DNA from: JADJGC01 sp964576925
GTDB taxonomy: Bacteria; Zixibacteria; MSB-5A5; CAIYYT01
DNA length: 64,000 nt
Assembly: GCA_964576925.1 (NCBI GenBank)
Contig: CAZNWJ010000004.1
Span: 62,001-126,000, forward strand
Direction: 5' to 3'
Within the stretch, counting starts at the first letter, position 1. Every line of letters begins with the position of its first letter. The notes beneath the pieces were generated by a model. That model ran no database searches, was not told the origin of the DNA, and was given only the letters and a program-made list of their open reading frames with translations. Positions 58,766 to 64,000 of this stretch are shown piece by piece. The position numbers and the translations under genes are program-made.

Positions 58766-61627
58766 CTACGGACACGCGGAGCAAGGCACAGGCCCACCAC
58801 CGAAGATGTATTGGATCAGATACACCGCGTCTGAAATCGTCACGATACCACTGCAGTCTGCATCTCCTCGCCGAACCGGATTTGGAGCCGGCCCGCCGGC
58901 AAAGATGTAATTGATGAGATACACGGCATCCGAAATCGTCACGATTCCCGAGCCGTCGGCGTCGCCGCAGATGAACTGTGGCGTTGGAGCATTGCCGAGG
59001 GTGATCGTTGAATCGGATGCGCCAGTCATGCTGGTATCAACAACGATCAAGACGCTGTCGTGATGCGCTCGCCAGTCGGGGTCTATGATGTGCGTGGTCG
59101 ATCCGTCGATTACGATCTCGCTATGGTAGAAGCTTGTATCTTCCGTTGCTGTTACCAATTGAATCAACAGGTCGTATCTGCCGGGAACTCCAAAGTTGTC
59201 AACCAGAACCTCCTGCTGCGGTGTCAATGTCACCGCGATTGAATCACCAATCGAAGGCGTCAGACTGGATATCTGGATCACGATCTCAGAGTCGGGCTCA
59301 ACCACGATCACCTCAACGAAGCTGCTGTCATAGATATCCCGCGCGCCCTTGCCGCCGCTGCCCCCGTAAACCACCAGCTGCGGCGCCGTCGCATTCGCCC
59401 GGTAGTAACAGCTAATGATTCCTGATTTCGCCCCGCCGTGACGGAAGACGCGTTTGGCACCGTCCAGTATGGTGAAAACGCCGTCAGCAACGCCGCTGGC
59501 TTGGCAGAACCACTCGCCGGTCGGAAGAAAATAGCCGATCGGCAGCGTGTTCTGTCCGTCAGCGGGAATGATCGGGTAGCTGTTGGGCACATTTCCAAAA
59601 TTGCCATTGCTGTCGAACCCGATCGTTCCCTGAGCTGATGTCAGGCTTGCCGAGTCGGCATCTCCAAAGTAAAAGCGAATCTGCTCATTGGCCTGCGTCG
59701 TATCGGCAAGGATCAGTGGTTGTGTGTAGTTGCTGACCGAGTCCAGAAGGAACAAACCGCGGTTGCCACCCCAGCCGGGTTGACCGGAGTATGACCAGAG
59801 ACCACCCACAAGATCGATCGCCACGCGTTGCGTCGTATCGCTCGGGAAATTGCTGTCGTGAACTTTGAGATACCACAGGTCGGGATTGCCGCCGTCCTGA
59901 TGGCAGGCGTAGGGAACTACCGCATGACCGCCGCTGCTCACCTGATTGAAAATCATCAGCACCCGATCGTTACGCGGTGACTTGTTGAACATCTCTTTGC
60001 ATGCCGCCAGGGTTTGCGCCGGCGTGATGCTCGCGTAAGCCGCATTGATCCGCCTCTGCTGGTCGAATCCGAATTGGTAGAGGTAGTGCTTGTTGATCAT
60101 TGCGCGCGCGGCGGCAGTGAGGGGAACCTGGGCGAGCGTCGCGTAACCCGGAAACTCGTAGTCAAGTTCGAGGAATCCATCGTAGAACAGGCTCGCAGTG
60201 GCCGCAAAGCCAAAGCACGATCCCGTCCAGGCGCCGCGCAAGGCTTCCCACTGGGCAAGCGCCGAAGGACGATATCTGATTTGACCCGGCAGTGTGTCGA
60301 AATAGGCTGCCTCCGGCCCGATTGCGGACACGAACAACTCCCAGTTCGGGAAGTCGGACGGCTGGCACAAGAGGCAGTAGAGATTGCACGGCGAGTTCGG
60401 ATAGCAGTAGTTGAACTGCTGCCACCAAGAACTTGGCCACATGCTCCCCTCGCTGTTGCCGAACCCCCACGGCGTCGGATCGATGTCAATGCACTCATCA
60501 CACGCATCGCCAATGCTATCGGCGTCAGTGTCGGTCTGACTCGGATTGTAAGCAGATGGGCAGTTGTCGCAGGCGTCGGCGAGACCATCAAAATCGGTGT
60601 CGGCTTGAGACGGATTGAACTCCGTAGGGCAGTTGTCACAGATATCACCCACGTTATCAAAATCCATGTCTGACTGCAGAGGGTTCTGGAGTCCAGGGCA
60701 GTTGTCACAGACATCTCCCAATCCGTCGGAATCGCCATCCGTCTGACTCGGATTCAATGTAATCGGGCAATTGTCACAAGCGTCACCAAAAGCGTCGTTG
60801 TCCGCGTCGGCCTGAGAGACATTTGGAATTGAAGGGCAATTATCGCACACATCGCCAGTGCTGTCCGAATCGCTGTCCGTCTGCATACTGTTCGCATGAC
60901 TAGGACAGTTGTCCAGCGGATCGACGATTCCGTCACCATCTGAGTCGGCGAAGTCGCTTACACAACGAACCGAGAATCCGTACTCTTTTCCATTCGTTCC
61001 CCGGTATGCAATTGTAGTGGAGTTACGCAATGCTCGATCCCAACCGTAGAGACTGCCATCTTCATTCGTGGACCAATAGTACGCGTAAGTTTGACCATAG
61101 CCGTAACTGCCATTTCCGAGTCTAACACCACTTCCTATCCCGGTGAAGCCGCTCTCGTTGGTAGCACCAGTATTTGGGCTTAGCCAATGCGCGGTCCCGG
61201 TCTCTTTCATTTTACCGCCAGCCACTCCCCCACCGCCCAGATAGTTGACCAGTGTCTGCCACTCGGTGTCACTTGGAACATGCCATCCAGCGGGGGCAAT
61301 GTTACGGCTGTCCGTCGTTGCGTACCAGTTGTACAGCCTCCCGTACGTGACTACGTTGTCTTCGTTATTCTGATAAACGCAACGCCCCCCGCTTGTTAGG
61401 CCTTGCCAGGTTGCATTGTCTGTTATGCTTGGTATTGCATCGCCATTGCGATACTTGGTAACTTTCAGATTTTCCGCCATCCAGACTTGTGTGCCAATTG
61501 TCACCGTCTGGTACACGTTGCCATCAATGTCTGTTACTGTACCTGCGAAGCTGGCATCTGTCAACGGCGCTGCAAATGCTGCAAAGACGACAAGAACTGA
61601 AACCAACGAAGACAGCTTATTCTTCAT
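58766..61627 (-). CDS. Secreted FISUMP protein with thrombospondin-3 repeats, papain-like region and dockerin-like C-terminus
   Basis: A 953-residue exported protein. Signal peptide, then a FISUMP domain (TDIDGNVYQTVTIGTQVWMAENL, GRLYNWYA, PAGWHVPSDTEW, YGFSVRCV; about residues 30-225), then about seven thrombospondin-3 calcium repeats with DNCP units (about 230-375). A middle domain carries SCFGFAATASLFY (Cys471), GGHAVVPYACH (His568) and VHDSNF (Asp591/Asn593), a papain-like order. Ig-like strands and a dockerin-like pair ending GGGPVPCSACP follow. The start may be the Met four codons upstream (61639). Likely a cell-surface protein. Confidence 0.85.
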   Translation of the reverse strand: MKNKLSSLVSVLVVFAAFAAPLTDASFAGTVTDIDGNVYQTVTIGTQVWMAENLKVTKYRNGDAIPSITDNATWQGLTSGGRCVYQNNEDNVVTYGRLYNWYATTDSRNIAPAGWHVPSDTEWQTLVNYLGGGGVAGGKMKETGTAHWLSPNTGATNESGFTGIGSGVRLGNGSYGYGQTYAYYWSTNEDGSLYGWDRALRNSTTIAYRGTNGKEYGFSVRCVSDFADSDGDGIVDPLDNCPSHANSMQTDSDSDSTGDVCDNCPSIPNVSQADADNDAFGDACDNCPITLNPSQTDGDSDGLGDVCDNCPGLQNPLQSDMDFDNVGDICDNCPTEFNPSQADTDFDGLADACDNCPSAYNPSQTDTDADSIGDACDECIDIDPTPWGFGNSEGSMWPSSWWQQFNYCYPNSPCNLYCLLCQPSDFPNWELFVSAIGPEAAYFDTLPGQIRYRPSALAQWEALRGAWTGSCFGFAATASLFYDGFLELDYEFPGYATLAQVPLTAAARAMINKHYLYQFGFDQQRRINAAYASITPAQTLAACKEMFNKSPRNDRVLMIFNQVSSGGHAVVPYACHQDGGNPDLWYLKVHDSNFPSDTTQRVAIDLVGGLWSYSGQPGWGGNRGLFLLDSVSNYTQPLILADTTQANEQIRFYFGDADSASLTSAQGTIGFDSNGNFGNVPNSYPIIPADGQNTLPIGYFLPTGEWFCQASGVADGVFTILDGAKRVFRHGGAKSGIISCYYRANATAPQLVVYGGSGGKGARDIYDSSFVEVIVVEPDSEIVIQISSLTPSIGDSIAVTLTPQQEVLVDNFGVPGRYDLLIQLVTATEDTSFYHSEIVIDGSTTHIIDPDWRAHHDSVLIVVDTSMTGASDSTITLGNAPTPQFICGDADGSGIVTISDAVYLINYIFAGGPAPNPVRRGDADCSGIVTISDAVYLIQYIFGGGPVPCSACP

Positions 61628-61639
61628 ATTCTCTCTCAT

Positions 61640-61934
61640 TTTCCTGAGTATCGAGGCTCTCGGCAGTATAGAAGCTACGGAAGTCGAAGACTGCATGCAT
61701 TTGTGGCAAAGTCACAACTACGCGACCTCGCCGACTGTCTTGGCAATCTCGTGCTTGCTGATCTGCTATATTGCCTCCCCATAGTGACTCGAAGTAAGCC
61801 CGAGTAATATACCTAACATCGACCACAGAGTCAATTAACGATGCTGAATTTGAGCCCCCGGCTCCGCCAACCTTCTATGCTAACTTAATCCTAACTAACC
61901 TGGAGTATCCCCACCGCTTTCGTTCACGCACCCG
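61640..61934. other. Intergenic between divergent genes
   Basis: AT-richer sequence between the FISUMP gene and the kinase gene. Apart from the kinase promoter I see no feature that I can support. Confidence 0.5.
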
Positions 61935-61962
61935 TTGACAAACCAAGACAAAAATGTATAAT
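61935..61962 (+). promoter_or_regulatory. Near-consensus sigma-70 promoter for the Ser/Thr kinase gene
   Basis: TTGACA (61935-61940), a 16-base spacer, then TATAAT (61957-61962). Both hexamers are exact consensus. The predicted start lies about 50 bases before the TTG start codon. Confidence 0.75.
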
Positions 61963-62020
61963 TATCTGTAGCCGCATCATTCGGGCTGTCTAAAGACCAC
62001 TTTTAGGGAGGGACTCTTCG

Positions 62021-64000
62021 TTGGCTGAGCACGACCACGACCGTCCGCTGGATGAAACCGCGGACATAGACTCGCCGGCAGGTCTTCAGATTGGCCGCTA
62101 CCGCATGAAACGCCTACTCGGCCGGGGCGGCTCCGGGATGGTTTTCCAAGCAGTCGACGAAACTCTCAAACGCGAAGTCGCCGTAAAGATCCTGGCGCCG
62201 GAACATGCTTCCAATCACGAGATGCGCGAACGTTTTCTTCGCGAGGCGCAGAAACAGGCGGCGATGAACCACCCGAATGTCGCCACAATTCACGAAATCG
62301 GCGACTCTGCCGGGACGCAGTTTATCGCCATGGAGTACATCGAAGGGGAGAGCCTCAAAGACATTTTGGCACGGGGCCAACTTGATCTCGAGCAGGGACT
62401 GCGCATCTTCCTTCAAGTCTGCGACGGCCTCCAGGCTGCACACGATCGCCAGATCGTTCATCGGGATATCAAACCCGGAAATATCATGATCACCAAGGAT
62501 GGCCACGCGAAGATTCTCGATTTCGGACTCGCCAAGTTGCAGCAATCCTCCAATGCAAGCTCCAGCGGCCACATCGTCGGCACTGCCAGCTATATGTCGC
62601 CCGAGCAAGCGCAGGGCAAGTCGCCCGATGTTCGCTCTGATGTCTTCTCGATGGGAATTCTGCTCTATGAGATCGCCACGCATCGACTCCCGTTCAGCGG
62701 CGAGCACACGATGGCAGTGCTCTTTGCGATAGTGCACCTACCGTACAACGACATCCTCGGACAGAATCCTGATGTTCCGCCGGGATTGTGTCGGGTGATC
62801 GATCGCGCGCTCCAGAAGGCGCCCGAGGCGCGGTATCAGACCATCCTCGACATGGCCTCCGAACTGCGCGCCGGTGCTAAACTGGAAGCGCACGCACCTT
62901 TACCGATTACTGCGGAGCGGGTCTCAGTTGCCGTGATGCCATTCGACAATCGCGGCCGTGACGATCTAAGTTATTTCGCCGACGGTGTCGCCGAGGAAAT
63001 CTGTGGTTATCTCTCGCGCCTTGCGCGACTGAAGGTGATCTCGTTCAGCAGCTCGCGCAAGTATCGCCTGGGCGAAGAGAGCACCCGTGATATCGGGGCG
63101 GAACTTGGCTGCGGCTACTTGTTAATTGGTTCGCTGGGTTGGGATACTTCTCGCGACCGCTCACTGGTTCGTATCCGCGTTCAGTTGGTAAGCGCGGCCG
63201 ATGGGAGCGTACGCTGGGCCGACACATACGATCGTGAAGTAACCGAGATCTTTGCGGTGCAGTCCGAGGTCGGTGAGCAGGTGGCGCGGGCATTGGGTGT
63301 GTTGCTCGGCGAACCGGAGCTCTCGATGCTGGCCGACCGCCACACTGCCAGCGTTGAAGCCTACGATTGCTTTCTCCGCGCCAATGAAATTTTTCCCCAC
63401 AGTCTGGCCGAGGATGATCTGCACAGGGCAATCGAGCTCTATCGTCGCGCCGTCGAAATCGACCCGCGTTTTGCGCACGCACACGCACGCCTTGCTCGCG
63501 CCCACATTTCGATGTACTGGTTCCACTATGATCATACCGCTGAGAGGCTGGCCCAGGCCAAAGAGTGCGTCGACCGCGCATTGGCGATCGCGCCCGAGTC
63601 ACCCGAAGCAAAGCAAGCGCTGGGTTACTACTACTATTATGGCATGACGGACTATGTAAAGGCGCTCGAACAATTCAGCAGTGTAAGCACCCGCCGCCCG
63701 AGTGACGCCAGCATTCTCGCATCCAAGGGATACATCATGCGCAGACTGGGCAAGTGGAATGAAGCACTTCGCTCCATTGAAAGCGCCAGCGAGCTGGATC
63801 CTAAATCGGCACTGATCACCTATGAACGCGCCAACACACTGTTGCTGCTCCGTCGTTATGACGAGGCAATTTCGATATTGGATCGCTGTCTCTGGTTGGC
63901 GCCGTCGTGGTCCGATCTCTACGTCAAGAAGGCTATGGCCTTTGTCCTGCGCGACTGGAATCTCGACCAAGCCGTGGGCGTCATTGGCGAGGCCTCCAAG
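62021..64000 (+). CDS. Serine/threonine protein kinase with TolB-like and TPR regions (partial)
   Basis: 660 codons are visible and the frame is still open at the window edge. I choose the TTG at 62021, after GGGAGGGA; the next in-frame Met (62105) would cut the glycine loop. The kinase domain is complete: GRGGSGMVF, VAVKIL, HRDIKPGN with catalytic Asp149, DFGLAKL, SPEQAQG. A TolB-like N-terminal segment (VSVAVMPFDNRGRDDLSYFADG to GAELGCGYLLIGSLG) follows, then TPR units (ELYRRAVEIDPRFAHAHARLA and others). This is the layout of bacterial signalling kinases with output scaffolds. No membrane helix is seen in the visible part. Confidence 0.9.
   Translation, partial: MAEHDHDRPLDETADIDSPAGLQIGRYRMKRLLGRGGSGMVFQAVDETLKREVAVKILAPEHASNHEMRERFLREAQKQAAMNHPNVATIHEIGDSAGTQFIAMEYIEGESLKDILARGQLDLEQGLRIFLQVCDGLQAAHDRQIVHRDIKPGNIMITKDGHAKILDFGLAKLQQSSNASSSGHIVGTASYMSPEQAQGKSPDVRSDVFSMGILLYEIATHRLPFSGEHTMAVLFAIVHLPYNDILGQNPDVPPGLCRVIDRALQKAPEARYQTILDMASELRAGAKLEAHAPLPITAERVSVAVMPFDNRGRDDLSYFADGVAEEICGYLSRLARLKVISFSSSRKYRLGEESTRDIGAELGCGYLLIGSLGWDTSRDRSLVRIRVQLVSAADGSVRWADTYDREVTEIFAVQSEVGEQVARALGVLLGEPELSMLADRHTASVEAYDCFLRANEIFPHSLAEDDLHRAIELYRRAVEIDPRFAHAHARLARAHISMYWFHYDHTAERLAQAKECVDRALAIAPESPEAKQALGYYYYYGMTDYVKALEQFSSVSTRRPSDASILASKGYIMRRLGKWNEALRSIESASELDPKSALITYERANTLLLLRRYDEAISILDRCLWLAPSWSDLYVKKAMAFVLRDWNLDQAVGVIGEASK

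Overview
The window reads as one contiguous piece of a GC-rich Gram-negative bacterial chromosome. Lipoprotein signals, a SurA/PpiD-type foldase, a PilT motor, C-terminal FlgD-type Ig domains, a FISUMP domain, CarboxypepD-reg/plug modules and five secreted proteins ending in paired dockerin-like repeats together point to the FCB superphylum. An uncultured lineage such as Zixibacteria is my best guess; this is inference from gene style, not from a marker gene. No rRNA, tRNA, CRISPR array, prophage or insertion-sequence transposase was seen.

Layout. 1-880 is a non-coding tandem repeat array. 906-4342 (minus) holds a TPR protein, an M24 aminopeptidase, biotin carboxyl carrier protein and PilT. 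4709-6529 is a membrane-anchored parvulin foldase. 6739-9242 is a histidine kinase and its NtrC-type regulator. 9316-10419 (minus) is a small dockerin protein. 10767-12133 is an ECF sigma factor with its zinc anti-sigma factor. 12279-14896 is a compact restriction-modification cassette: a C5 cytosine methyltransferase, an HNH nuclease with an EcoRII-like N-terminal domain, and Vsr. 14925-16484 (minus) is a polyamine pair: pyruvoyl arginine decarboxylase and a deoxyhypusine-synthase-like enzyme. 16761-18671 is a secreted M28 peptidase.

19244-29128 is a nine-gene heme operon (hemA-C-D-B-L-E-N-H-G/Y) that covers the C5 pathway from glutamyl-tRNA to protoheme, with nearly every junction overlapping. 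It is followed by a nitroreductase, two tiny membrane proteins, two CarboxypepD-reg/plug-like proteins (one carrying a von Willebrand A domain) and a TPR lipoprotein. 34834-38290 contains three blocks of dispersed palindromic repeats around an alpha/beta hydrolase, a sorting-domain protein and an unknown nuclease-like protein. 38834-42031 (minus) has an aconitase-family hydratase, a DUF3052 protein and a ferritin-like protein.

42281-44320 is an FG-GAP/ASPIC dockerin protein. 44458-54393 is a likely carbohydrate-response unit: LytS-type kinase, LytTR regulator, ribose-type sugar ABC transporter (binding protein, ATPase, permease with an extra extracytoplasmic domain) and a secreted GH38 alpha-mannosidase. 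54560-61627 (minus) encodes two very large secreted dockerin proteins, one a metzincin with a beta-helix, the other FISUMP plus thrombospondin-3 repeats plus a papain-like region. A Ser/Thr kinase with TolB-like and TPR regions runs off the right edge.

The most notable points are the EcoRII-N/HNH/Vsr cassette with a probable non-standard methyltransferase start, the cysteine pattern of the terminal dockerin pair, the MITE-like repeat family, and a buried papain-like domain in the FISUMP protein.
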